Shown here: piece after piece, positions 1 to 6,426 of the stretch
Layout of the letters: each line of letters opens with the position of its first letter
How positions within the stretch are numbered: the stretch's first letter is position 1
NCBI GenBank assembly: GCA_903891755.1
Contig: CAITFY010000006.1
Span: forward strand, 1 to 9,797
Direction of reading: 5' to 3'
Source: an uncultured Actinomycetes bacterium
Lineage (GTDB): Bacteria; Actinomycetota; Actinomycetes; Nanopelagicales; Nanopelagicaceae
Length of the DNA stretch: 9,797 nt
Notes under the pieces: model-generated
Seen by the model: only the letters and a program-made list of their open reading frames with translations
The model's database searches: none
What the model was told of the DNA's origin: nothing
Made by a program: the position numbers and the translations under genes

Positions 1-1864
1 CTTCCATCGCCATATAGATTCCGAGGAAATCTTGATACTGCAACTCCTCCATCTCTTTCAGCACCTCAGTACGAACTTCAGGTGAGTCGGAGAGGATGAG
101 TGTCTCAACCAGCGTGCGACGCTCACCTAAGAACATATGTTCTGTGCGCACCAATCCAACACCTTCTGCACCAAAGTTACGCGCTAACTGACAATCAGCG
201 GCGGTATCGGCGTTGGCACGTACATCGAGAGTTCTGACAATATCTGCGCGCGTAAGGAATCGTTCAATGGCGCGAATAAGTGGAGTAAATTTCTGAGGAG
301 AGACCGAGTTCTGAAGGTACTGACTTACGGTTGACTCCACTACGCGCATCTCTCCTAGATAGATTGCGCCCGTTGCTCCATCAATAGAGATGAGATCTCC
401 AGCTTTAACGGTGTGGCCATTAGTCGTGAATTCACCAGCCGCAACATTGACCTTAATCTCTTCAGCGCCGCAAATCGCAACTCGTCCCATACCGCGAGCA
501 ACCACCGCGGCGTGAGAAGTCTTTCCACCGCGAGAGGTCAGAATTCCTTGTGCTGCAACCATGCCAGGTAGATCTTCTGGAGAGGTCTCGTTGCGAACCA
601 AGATGACACGCTTGCCGGACATCGCTTCATCCACGGCACTCTTTGAATCAAAGACCACATGTCCCACTGCTGCTCCTGGAGATGCTGGAATTCCAGATGC
701 AATGCGCTCATTGGAGGCGCTGAGATCAAATTGTGGGAACATTAAATTCATCAATTGCTCACCGGTGACACGAAGCAGCGCCTCATCAATAGAGATAAGT
801 CCTTCGTCAACAAGGGTGCTTGCAATTCGAAATGCGGCTTCAGCGGTGCGCTTGCCAACGCGAGTCTGCAAAATCCATAGCTTCCCAGATTCGATAGTGA
901 ATTCAATGTCGCACATATCGCGATAATGATTCTCGAGTTTGCTCATGATGGATTTCAGCTCGGCGTGGGCGGCAGGCTGAATATTTGCTAGATCTTGAAG
1001 AGTTAGAGTGTTGCGAATTCCAGAGACAACATCTTCGCCTTGAGCGCATTCGAGATAATCACCATAGTCACCACTCTCACCGGTAGATGGGTTTCTGGTG
1101 AAGCAAACTCCAGTACCAGAATCTTCACCGATATTTCCAAAGACCATCATCTGCACGTTAACTGCGGTGCCTAAAGTGGCCGGAATACGCTCACGGCGGC
1201 GGTAAAGGGTGGCGCGCTCTGAGTTCCATGAGCTAAATACAGCTTCCACGGTACGTAGAAGTTGGGATTTAGCATCCATCGGGAAGGTGCGGGAGGTGTG
1301 GGATTCCACAACTTCAATGAATTGGTACGAGAGCTCTTCGATCTGTTCTGCGCTTAAATCAAGAGCTGAATTCAGGTGAGCGGCTGCAAGGTATTCGTGG
1401 CGTACCTCTTCAAAGATTTGAGCAGGTACTCCACAAACGATACGTCCATACATCTCAACAAAACGCCTAAAGGAATCCCAGGCAAATTTTGGATCCTTGG
1501 ATTTTGCAGCAAGTGCCTTCGCAACTTCAGGTGAAATTCCGACATTAAGAACTGTCTCCATCATTCCGGGCATGGAGAACTTTGCACCTGAACGAACGGA
1601 GACCAAAAGCGGATTCTTTATATCTCCGAAGCGACGACCTGTGCGATTCTCTAATTTGGCTACAGCAAATTCAATATCGCTCTCTAATTGTTCAGAGAGA
1701 CTCTTGCGCTCCAAGAAGTCACGGCAGGCGGCGGTAGTGATTGTGAACCCATCTGGTACTGGAATACCAAGGGAGATCATCTCCGAAAGGTTTGCGCCCT
1801 TTCCTCCCAAGAGTTCGCCCATACTGCGATTGCCCTCATTGAAGGGAAATACCAAACGCTCCAT
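1..1864 (-). CDS. ppdK: Pyruvate, phosphate dikinase (C-terminus cut by window edge)
   Basis: Cytoplasmic enzyme interconverting pyruvate + ATP + Pi and PEP + AMP + PPi through a phosphohistidine. I translated about 621 residues; the family is usually 870-900, so roughly the last 250 lie outside the window. Seen in order: an N-terminal ATP-grasp half with GGKGANLSEM (about residues 20-29), SVRSGAKFSMPGMMETVLN (R91) and LQTRVGKRTA (Q333, R335); the swivelling phosphohistidine domain with SRGGKTSHAAVVARGMG, whose His is residue 451; and the start of the PEP/pyruvate TIM barrel with VRANADTAAD and GLVRTEHMF (Arg573). The TSH motif and ARGMG separate it from PEP synthase and PTS enzyme I. ATG at 1864 is preceded by GAAAGG six bases upstream. 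It starts 27 nt after the MalG-like permease stop on the same strand with no terminator visible, so co-transcription with the transporter is likely (inference). It probably recycles pyruvate to PEP during growth on the imported substrate. Confidence 0.96.
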   Translation of the reverse strand, partial: MERLVFPFNEGNRSMGELLGGKGANLSEMISLGIPVPDGFTITTAACRDFLERKSLSEQLESDIEFAVAKLENRTGRRFGDIKNPLLVSVRSGAKFSMPGMMETVLNVGISPEVAKALAAKSKDPKFAWDSFRRFVEMYGRIVCGVPAQIFEEVRHEYLAAAHLNSALDLSAEQIEELSYQFIEVVESHTSRTFPMDAKSQLLRTVEAVFSSWNSERATLYRRRERIPATLGTAVNVQMMVFGNIGEDSGTGVCFTRNPSTGESGDYGDYLECAQGEDVVSGIRNTLTLQDLANIQPAAHAELKSIMSKLENHYRDMCDIEFTIESGKLWILQTRVGKRTAEAAFRIASTLVDEGLISIDEALLRVTGEQLMNLMFPQFDLSASNERIASGIPASPGAAVGHVVFDSKSAVDEAMSGKRVILVRNETSPEDLPGMVAAQGILTSRGGKTSHAAVVARGMGRVAICGAEEIKVNVAAGEFTTNGHTVKAGDLISIDGATGAIYLGEMRVVESTVSQYLQNSVSPQKFTPLIRAIERFLTRADIVRTLDVRANADTAADCQLARNFGAEGVGLVRTEHMFLGERRTLVETLILSDSPEVRTEVLKEMEELQYQDFLGIYMAME

Positions 1865-1891
1865 CACTAACCTTTCGTAGAAGTACCGTTC

Positions 1892-2821
1892 CTATTCCTT
1901 GATAGAACCGGCCAACATTCCGCGGATCAATCGTTTCTGTGAGATCAAAAATACGATCATCACAGGAACTGCAACCAAAATACCTGCGAGTGCAATTTCT
2001 GGTTTAAGTATCGGAACAGATGTCGCGCCGTTACCAGGATTAATAGCAGGTGTTGAGAAGAAGAGTGCTCCAAGTCCAACTGGAAGCGTGTAGTGCTCTG
2101 GGGATGGAAGCATGATGTACGGCATGAAGTAGTTACCCCAGTTGCCGACGAAGGCGAAGAAAGCAAGGAGCGCCAAGAGAGGATGACTGAGCGGGAAGGC
2201 AATCTTGGTGTACAAACCGAAATCGCTACATCCATCAAGTCGAGCTGATTCATAAATCTCAGGTGGAATCGTGTTGGAGTAGTAGATGTAGGACAAGAAG
2301 GCGCCAAAGGGGTAGAGCGATGAGATCAAGATAACCGAGAGCGGGTTATCGATCAGATTCACCTTATTCATCTCAATAAAGAGCGGAATGACCAGCGCAA
2401 CCGGTGGAACCAACATCATGATCAAGGTTGAGATGAGGAAAGTCTTCTTAAATCGAATTCGTGAAGCTGAGATAACGAATCCTGCCAACGAAGCCGTCAC
2501 GCTTGCGAAGACCACGATCGCTAGGTTGTAGGTAACTGAGTTAATTACCCAGTGCGCCAAAACTCCGCTGTTGAAGTCTTGGAGGTTCTTCCAAGCGCGA
2601 ACATAGCCGTGGAAGCTGGCGAAGGAGAGTGGGTTCTTATAGGAAACTTGTCGATCTGTTTTAGAAGGGGCGAGAATCAACCAGAGCATCGGAATGACAC
2701 TGAAGATGGCCCAAAAAATGAGCCAGCCATTTACGGCGTAATGGCCAATGCTGATCTTGCGCTTCTTCTTGCGTGGGGCTTCAGGAGTTGCTGGAGCCTT
2801 CTTATCGAAATCAATGCTCAT
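1892..2821 (-). CDS. Carbohydrate ABC transporter permease, MalG-like
   Basis: Inner-membrane subunit of a CUT1-type sugar importer, 309 aa, usual for the family. Residues 1-26 are a basic cytoplasmic tail (KKKRK at 18-22). Hydrophobic segments follow at about 30-50, 95-118, 128-149, 160-182, 214-235 and 276-294, consistent with six membrane spans. The EAA coupling loop that docks on the ATPase is at about 190-214 (YESARLDGC, then KIAFPLSHP), and the C-terminus RLIRGMLAGSIKE is typical of MalG proteins. The ATG overlaps the stop of the preceding MalF-like gene by four bases (ATGA), so translation is probably coupled. The substrate cannot be read from the permease. The adjacent deoxysugar-acid genes suggest L-fucose, L-fuconate or a related sugar (inference). 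No ATPase gene lies in the window. Confidence 0.95.
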   Translation of the reverse strand: MSIDFDKKAPATPEAPRKKKRKISIGHYAVNGWLIFWAIFSVIPMLWLILAPSKTDRQVSYKNPLSFASFHGYVRAWKNLQDFNSGVLAHWVINSVTYNLAIVVFASVTASLAGFVISASRIRFKKTFLISTLIMMLVPPVALVIPLFIEMNKVNLIDNPLSVILISSLYPFGAFLSYIYYSNTIPPEIYESARLDGCSDFGLYTKIAFPLSHPLLALLAFFAFVGNWGNYFMPYIMLPSPEHYTLPVGLGALFFSTPAINPGNGATSVPILKPEIALAGILVAVPVMIVFLISQKRLIRGMLAGSIKE

Positions 2822-3759
2822 GCTGTAACCGCCTCACGCTTTTTGGCTTCCTTCGCCAATTTCTTTGGACTCTTAAAATTCACGTCTTCGAACATGTCGG
2901 TCTTAAAGATAACGAGGAGGGCACCAATCAAACTTGGGACGAGAAGCATGAGAGAGAGTGCAGATGCTTCACCGAAGTTTCCATTATCGAATGCGAGTGA
3001 GTAGCTCAACTGATCAAATGACCATTGCTGAGCGATACCGTGATAAACACTCGAGTTGAGGAGTTGTGGTTCTACGAAGATCTGAAGTCCGCCGGCGAAA
3101 ACAAGTACGCCCATGTAAATCACATATTTGCGGATGAGAGGTAGTTTAATTTTTGTCGCGAGTTGGAATTGAGTACATCCATCCACGCGAGCTGCTTCCA
3201 GAATCTCTCCAGAGATTGATTGCAGAGAACCGAATTGAATCAAGATCCACTGCCCGGCCAATGACAAGAAAGCCATGAAGACCAAGATGTAGGTCAAGTT
3301 TGAAGTTTTCCAAATTTGAGTTGCCTGTGTGATACCAAAGAAATGCATCACGCCTTTGAAAGGACTGAGTGTTGGCTCAAGCAACACATACCAGAGCAGA
3401 ACCGCAACAGAACCGGAGATACATGCTGGAACGATGTAGGCCAGACGAACCCACTTCTTCCAAGGTGCCGTATCTGTATCTAGCATTAGTGACATTGCCA
3501 CTACGAAGAAGATCATCAGAGGAACAAAGAGCGCCATGAATCCGAGGACGTGCCAGGCGGCGGGAACTAAGCGAAAGTCATGCAAGACAATTTTGAAAAC
3601 ATGCCAGCCACCATTTGGATTCGATGGTGATTTGCTGGGAACATTGATGACCGCCATGATCAATGGCAGAACGCCAAAGAGAAATAGCAGTGCGAGATAC
3701 GGCGAAAGCATCGCAATCATCAATAGATTTTTCGGCTTATGCACGCGGCCTTTGCTCAC
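2818..3759 (-). CDS. Carbohydrate ABC transporter permease, MalF-like
   Basis: First permease of the CUT1-type importer, 313 aa. A short basic N-terminus (KGRVHKPK) is followed by hydrophobic segments at about 12-38, 70-93, 105-127, 155-177, 212-230 and 265-285, fitting six spans without the extra N-terminal spans and large loop of enterobacterial MalF. The EAA loop is at about 185-208 (EILEAARVDGC, then KIKLPLIRK), and the C-terminus is charged (KSPKKLAKEAKKRE). The start is GTG at 3759, chosen because AGGAG at 3765-3769 sits five bases upstream. It pairs with the MalG-like protein encoded immediately downstream. The preceding gene is the binding protein, separated by about 70 nt that contain a strong hairpin, so this gene is probably made at a lower level than the binding protein. 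Confidence 0.95.
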   Translation of the reverse strand: MSKGRVHKPKNLLMIAMLSPYLALLFLFGVLPLIMAVINVPSKSPSNPNGGWHVFKIVLHDFRLVPAAWHVLGFMALFVPLMIFFVVAMSLMLDTDTAPWKKWVRLAYIVPACISGSVAVLLWYVLLEPTLSPFKGVMHFFGITQATQIWKTSNLTYILVFMAFLSLAGQWILIQFGSLQSISGEILEAARVDGCTQFQLATKIKLPLIRKYVIYMGVLVFAGGLQIFVEPQLLNSSVYHGIAQQWSFDQLSYSLAFDNGNFGEASALSLMLLVPSLIGALLVIFKTDMFEDVNFKSPKKLAKEAKKREAVTA

Positions 3760-3777
3760 TTCAACTCCTAATTTTAA

Positions 3778-3815
3778 GAAGCCTCGCAGGACTTATTAGG
3801 TCCTGCGAGGTCTTC
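3778..3815 (-). terminator. Intercistronic hairpin between binding protein and permease genes
   Basis: CCTCGCAGGAC at 3782-3792 and its perfect complement GTCCTGCGAGG at 3800-3810 form an 11-bp GC-rich stem with a 7-nt loop. Four more pairs (GAAG with CTTC) extend it across one bulged A on the minus-strand transcript. It lies 14 nt after the binding-protein stop and 8 nt before the permease ribosome binding site. Only UUAAAA follows the full stem, so there is no good U-tract. It looks more like a partial terminator or 3'-end mRNA stabiliser than a full stop, an arrangement known from other binding-protein/permease operons. Confidence 0.75.
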
Positions 3816-3829
3816 ATCGAACTTTCTTA

Positions 3830-5140
3830 TTACTTACTTACGACGGCATACCCAACTTGAGTAGCCGCATTTGATGTGTATGTCGCATATGAATCAATTG
3901 CCTTTTGGAGATTCTTCGACTGTGCAATTTCTGTGTCGAATGAAGCACCCCAGGCACCGTTAGCGTCATAACGCACTGGCTTTGTGCCACCCCAGATTAA
4001 TTGAGCCTGCGTATCGAGCGCAGGAACAATGCTCTGTGCGTAGTAAGTGTCCTTAGCAACGGCTTGTACCCAGATCTTGTTTCCAGGACCGTATGCAGGA
4101 TAGGTAGGAGCTCCGTGGCTTCCATCAGGGTTCTTCACCGAGACGAGGTTACGAGCATCTCCAACCATGAACATTGCGAAGGCGAGAGCTTCCTTTGGAT
4201 ACTTGGTGTGAGTTGAAACGGTGTAAATTCCGCCGCCGTACTCTCCTGAGTAACCCTTGGTTTCTCCAGGCCATGTTGGCATTGGAGCTGTAGCTACTAC
4301 ACCTGCAGGAATGTTGTATGAGCTAGCTGGGCGAAGTACGAACTGACCCCACCATGATGGACCAATGTTCATCAACCACTTGCCGGCTTGTCCAACATCC
4401 TTGATGTAACCAGCATCGAATGGGCTACGTACATCAAGTACGCCGCTATCGATGAGTGGTTGTAGAAGTGTTGCTGCTCGAGTGCAATGTGAATCCTTCG
4501 AGTTGATAACAACAACTGTGTCAGACTTTGCAACGTTCAATGGGCACTGTGAAGGCTCCAAGAAGCTTGAGTAGCCAGCTTGATCTCCAAGTGATCCAAG
4601 TGAATATCCAGGGTGGTTCTTTGCAACATCTGCACCGATAGCAGCGAATTCAGCCATGGTTGTTGGAACCTTGTAACCGAATTGAGTCATCAATGTTTTG
4701 TTGTACCAAAGAACTGTCTGAGCAAGGTCATTCTTTACACAGTAGTAGTGGCCATTGAGTTTGCACCAGTTGTTACCGTTTCCAAATGCCTTCCAGATTG
4801 CTGGAGATTGAAGCGCATCGAGTTGAAGAGCATCGTTAACCAATGGGTTCTTCAAGAATGCAACATCGTTTGGAGGACCGAACACAACATCTGGCCATCC
4901 TTTTTTAACTGTATTGAACAGTTGTACTTTCGCAACCAAATCACCTTGGGCGTGGAGTTGAACATTGACGTTAACTTTGCCCTTCATGATTTGTGCATAG
5001 AGATCTGCACCAGGTTTGCGAGGTGAGTCGACCCAAATAGTGATTGATGGAATCGCCGCTTGGGTAGCGACCGGAGTTACTAAAGAAGCGCCCAACAATG
5101 CGGCCGTTGCTACGACCAACAAGGAATGCTTTCTCTTCAA
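3830..5140 (-). CDS. Extracellular solute-binding protein of a sugar ABC transporter
   Basis: Secreted receptor that captures the substrate and delivers it to the two permeases, 436 aa, usual for MalE-type (SBP_bac_1/8) proteins. The N-terminus is a Sec signal: MKRKHS, a hydrophobic core at about 7-22 (LLVVATAALLGASLV), then PVATQA with probable cleavage near residue 28. There is no cysteine in or near this region, so the lipobox usual in Gram-positive binding proteins is missing. The mature part opens with ITIWVDSP, as in this fold, has QGDLVAKVQLF and GWPDVVFGPPND at about 65-92, and is rich in aromatic residues that could stack on a sugar (PSWWGQF at 261-267). Four cysteines (126, 134, 199, 219) could form two disulfides. 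The start is TTG at 5140: AAAGGGG lies six bases upstream, and an in-frame stop lies a few codons further up, leaving no upstream alternative. First gene of the leftward operon. Confidence 0.94.
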   Translation of the reverse strand: MKRKHSLLVVATAALLGASLVTPVATQAAIPSITIWVDSPRKPGADLYAQIMKGKVNVNVQLHAQGDLVAKVQLFNTVKKGWPDVVFGPPNDVAFLKNPLVNDALQLDALQSPAIWKAFGNGNNWCKLNGHYYCVKNDLAQTVLWYNKTLMTQFGYKVPTTMAEFAAIGADVAKNHPGYSLGSLGDQAGYSSFLEPSQCPLNVAKSDTVVVINSKDSHCTRAATLLQPLIDSGVLDVRSPFDAGYIKDVGQAGKWLMNIGPSWWGQFVLRPASSYNIPAGVVATAPMPTWPGETKGYSGEYGGGIYTVSTHTKYPKEALAFAMFMVGDARNLVSVKNPDGSHGAPTYPAYGPGNKIWVQAVAKDTYYAQSIVPALDTQAQLIWGGTKPVRYDANGAWGASFDTEIAQSKNLQKAIDSYATYTSNAATQVGYAVVSK

Positions 5141-5146
5141 TTTGTT

Positions 5147-5153
5147 CCCCTTT
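5147..5153 (-). promoter_or_regulatory. Ribosome binding site fixing the TTG start of the binding protein
   Basis: AAAGGGG on the minus strand is separated by AACAAA (six bases) from TTG at 5140. No ATG or GTG with comparable spacing begins this frame, and an in-frame TAG lies close upstream. Confidence 0.7.
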
Positions 5154-5163
5154 CGTTGCTAAC

Positions 5164-5185
5164 CCACCTATCGAGGGATCGGTGG
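5164..5185 (-). promoter_or_regulatory. Leader hairpin upstream of the binding-protein gene
   Basis: Arms of nine bases (CCACCTATC at 5164-5172, GATCGGTGG at 5177-5185) are complementary at eight positions around a four-base loop. The only mismatch is a G opposite A in the minus-strand RNA. The stem ends ten bases before the ribosome binding site, so it would lie in the 5' leader of the binding-protein mRNA if transcription starts near or beyond 5200. It may protect or pace translation; it is not a recognisable riboswitch. Confidence 0.4.
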
Positions 5186-5210
5186 CCAGTTGGCATGAGG
5201 TTAGAGGATA

Positions 5211-5231
5211 AATACTATTTCGTATAGTATT
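5211..5231. promoter_or_regulatory. 21-bp inverted repeat, candidate operator
   Basis: AATACTAT and ATAGTATT are perfect 8-bp inverted arms around the centre TTCGT. The site lies in the only divergent intergenic region of the window, about 70 bp from the binding-protein start and 110 bp from the first dehydratase start, in an AT-rich stretch where leftward promoter elements are expected. A dimeric repressor is the natural reading. The GntR-family protein encoded downstream is the obvious candidate, but the site does not match the classic FadR-type core I know, so the pairing is inference. Confidence 0.6.
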
Positions 5232-5241
5232 TTCGAAAATA
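5228..5241. promoter_or_regulatory. 14-bp perfect palindrome overlapping the first
   Basis: TATTTTCGAAAATA reads the same on both strands and shares four bases with the right arm of the 21-bp repeat. A central CG within a symmetric AT-rich site resembles LacI-family operators, while the regulator encoded here is GntR-type, so a second regulator encoded elsewhere could bind. The overlap means two dimers could hardly occupy both sites at once. Confidence 0.5.
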
Positions 5242-5285
5242 ATTCTCTAGGATGTCCCAAAGTTAATTAAAGAATATGTGGCGAT

Positions 5286-5313
5286 TTGAACGGGAAAAAA
5301 TTCTCGTTATCAA
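5286..5313 (+). promoter_or_regulatory. Possible promoter of the dehydratase operon
   Basis: TTGAAC (5286-5291) and TATCAA (5308-5313) are separated by 16 bases, each matching four of six consensus positions. An inverted repeat fills the spacer: AACGGGAA at 5289-5296 and TTCTCGTT at 5301-5308, eight pairs if one G-T pair is allowed, around AAAA. This could be an operator on the promoter or, if transcription starts further upstream, a leader hairpin. The promoter match is weak and other starts in this AT-rich region are possible. Confidence 0.3.
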
Positions 5314-5325
5314 AAAGTTACAAAT

Positions 5326-5333
5326 AAAGGAGG
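5326..5333 (+). promoter_or_regulatory. Strong ribosome binding site that favours the GTG start
   Basis: AAAGGAGG is a near-perfect Shine-Dalgarno sequence. The ATG at 5335 is only one base away, too close for normal initiation, whereas the in-frame GTG at 5341 is seven bases away, which is optimal. The GTG is therefore the better start. Confidence 0.8.
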
Positions 5334-5340
5334 CATGAGC

Positions 5341-6426
5341 GTGAAGATTACAAATGTAGAAGTCGTTCTAGTCGATCGCCCTGCATTCTCCCCCGCCTTC
5401 GTTTGGCGCAAAAACGTACCCGGCTCTGATCCTGCTGGAGTAACTGGATGGCTTGTCATAGAAACAGATGCAGGAATTACTGGTTTCGCAACTGCACCTC
5501 GCGGTGTGATTCTCAAGGATTATGTTGAACGGAGATTTAAGGCAGAGCTCATCGGTCAAGATCCACTCAACCGCGAATATTTGTGGGAACGAGTGTGGGA
5601 GTTAGATCGCATTGAACGTTTCGCACCAAATATGGCGCACGTTGTTGATGTTGCCCTCTGGGACATTGCGGGCAAGCAAGCACAACTACCAGTGTGGAAG
5701 TTGCTCGGTGGTTTTCGTGAATCGATTCAGGCATATGCATCCACAGTTACATTTTCTAGCATTCCAGAATTTCTTGAGATTGCAGATCAATGCTTAGCAC
5801 TTGGTTATCCCGCAATTAAGTTACATGCTTTTGGTGATGCGAAGAAGGATGCACTTCTCTGCACGAAGCTTCGCGAACATGTTGGCGATGATATTCCGTT
5901 GATGTACGACGGATCAGCTGGCTTTGATCTCATGGATGCAACGTATCTAGGTCATGCCTTATCTGACTCTGGGTATCTTTGGTATGAAGAGCCAATGCGT
6001 GAATTTAGCGTTACTGCATATAAGTGGTTGGGAGAACGCGTACGCGTTCCACTATTGCTTGGTGAAGTAACAGATGGCGCACATATGAGTGCAGGAGATT
6101 TCATCGCAACTGGCGTCGCCTCTGCAGTACGAACAAGTACATTCTTGCGCGGCGGATTTACTGGCGCGATGCGTATTGCCCATCTTGCTGATTCATTCCA
6201 TCTTCGCGCTGAAGTTCATGGCTATGGTTTAGAAAGCGCGCACCTCTGCATGGCCATCAAGAACAATACATATTACGAGTCGCTTGTTTTTGAAAATCCT
6301 ATTAAGCGCGAAGCAGTGGTTGATAGCAACGGATTAGTTCATGCCCCGAAGAATCCTGGTGTTGGCTACGAAGGTGTGTGGAGCGAGTCCGGTGTTCCAA
6401 TTGGATTAGAGAAATTCATCGCGTAA
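5341..6426 (+). CDS. Enolase-superfamily acid-sugar dehydratase-like protein, substrate unknown
   Basis: 361 aa from GTG 5341 (363 from the poorly placed ATG 5335). The N-terminal capping domain spans about 1-115; the TIM barrel begins after VDVALWDIAGKQAQLPVWKLLGG (103-124, written here as the family signature in pieces: VDVALWDIAGK, then PVWKLLGG). Barrel residues: Lys160-x-His162 (AIKLHAFG) on strand 2; probable Mg ligands Asp190 (MYDGSAG), Glu216 (YEEP) and Glu242 (LLGEV); and His293 (EVHGYG) as candidate acid/base. The mandelate racemase subgroup usually has an Asp paired with that His; here the matching segment reads VRTSTFLRGG (263-272), with no Asp. Members normally abstract the proton alpha to a carboxylate and lose water from aldonic or aldaric acids. 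First gene of the rightward operon, overlapping the next by one base. I do not recognise the isofunctional group; a second sugar acid entering the same pathway, or a different epimer, is plausible. Confidence 0.88.
   Translation: MKITNVEVVLVDRPAFSPAFVWRKNVPGSDPAGVTGWLVIETDAGITGFATAPRGVILKDYVERRFKAELIGQDPLNREYLWERVWELDRIERFAPNMAHVVDVALWDIAGKQAQLPVWKLLGGFRESIQAYASTVTFSSIPEFLEIADQCLALGYPAIKLHAFGDAKKDALLCTKLREHVGDDIPLMYDGSAGFDLMDATYLGHALSDSGYLWYEEPMREFSVTAYKWLGERVRVPLLLGEVTDGAHMSAGDFIATGVASAVRTSTFLRGGFTGAMRIAHLADSFHLRAEVHGYGLESAHLCMAIKNNTYYESLVFENPIKREAVVDSNGLVHAPKNPGVGYEGVWSESGVPIGLEKFIA

Noticed and set aside
561..926. Plus-strand open frame of 121 codons opposite the PPDK gene
   Set aside because: It lies entirely antisense to PPDK's well-conserved phosphohistidine region, has no ribosome binding site or recognisable domain, and is a shadow of the real gene.
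1497..1880. Plus-strand open frame of 127 codons opposite the PPDK N-terminus
   Set aside because: Antisense to the conserved ATP-grasp motifs; composition and lack of start signals mark it as a shadow.
2552..3004. Plus-strand open frame of 150 codons across the permease junction
   Set aside because: Antisense to both permeases, whose membrane segments and EAA loops are unambiguous.
3778..3815. Reading the hairpin as a full rho-independent terminator of the binding-protein gene
   Set aside because: The stem is strong, but only UUAAAA follows it, and the permeases downstream need transcription from the same strand with no other obvious promoter in the 70-nt gap.
4613..5026. Plus-strand cysteine-rich open frame of 137 codons
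   Set aside because: Antisense to the binding protein; the cysteines come from reading Thr and Ala codons in reverse.
5141..5340. Riboswitch in the divergent intergenic region
   Set aside because: Only simple hairpins and DNA palindromes are visible; no conserved multi-helix aptamer pattern that I recognise fits in the leaders.
6378..6425. Longer start for fucD at ATG 6378
   Set aside because: It adds 16 residues unrelated to the family and lies in the previous gene; the ATG at 6426 restores the catalytic numbering of characterised FucD.
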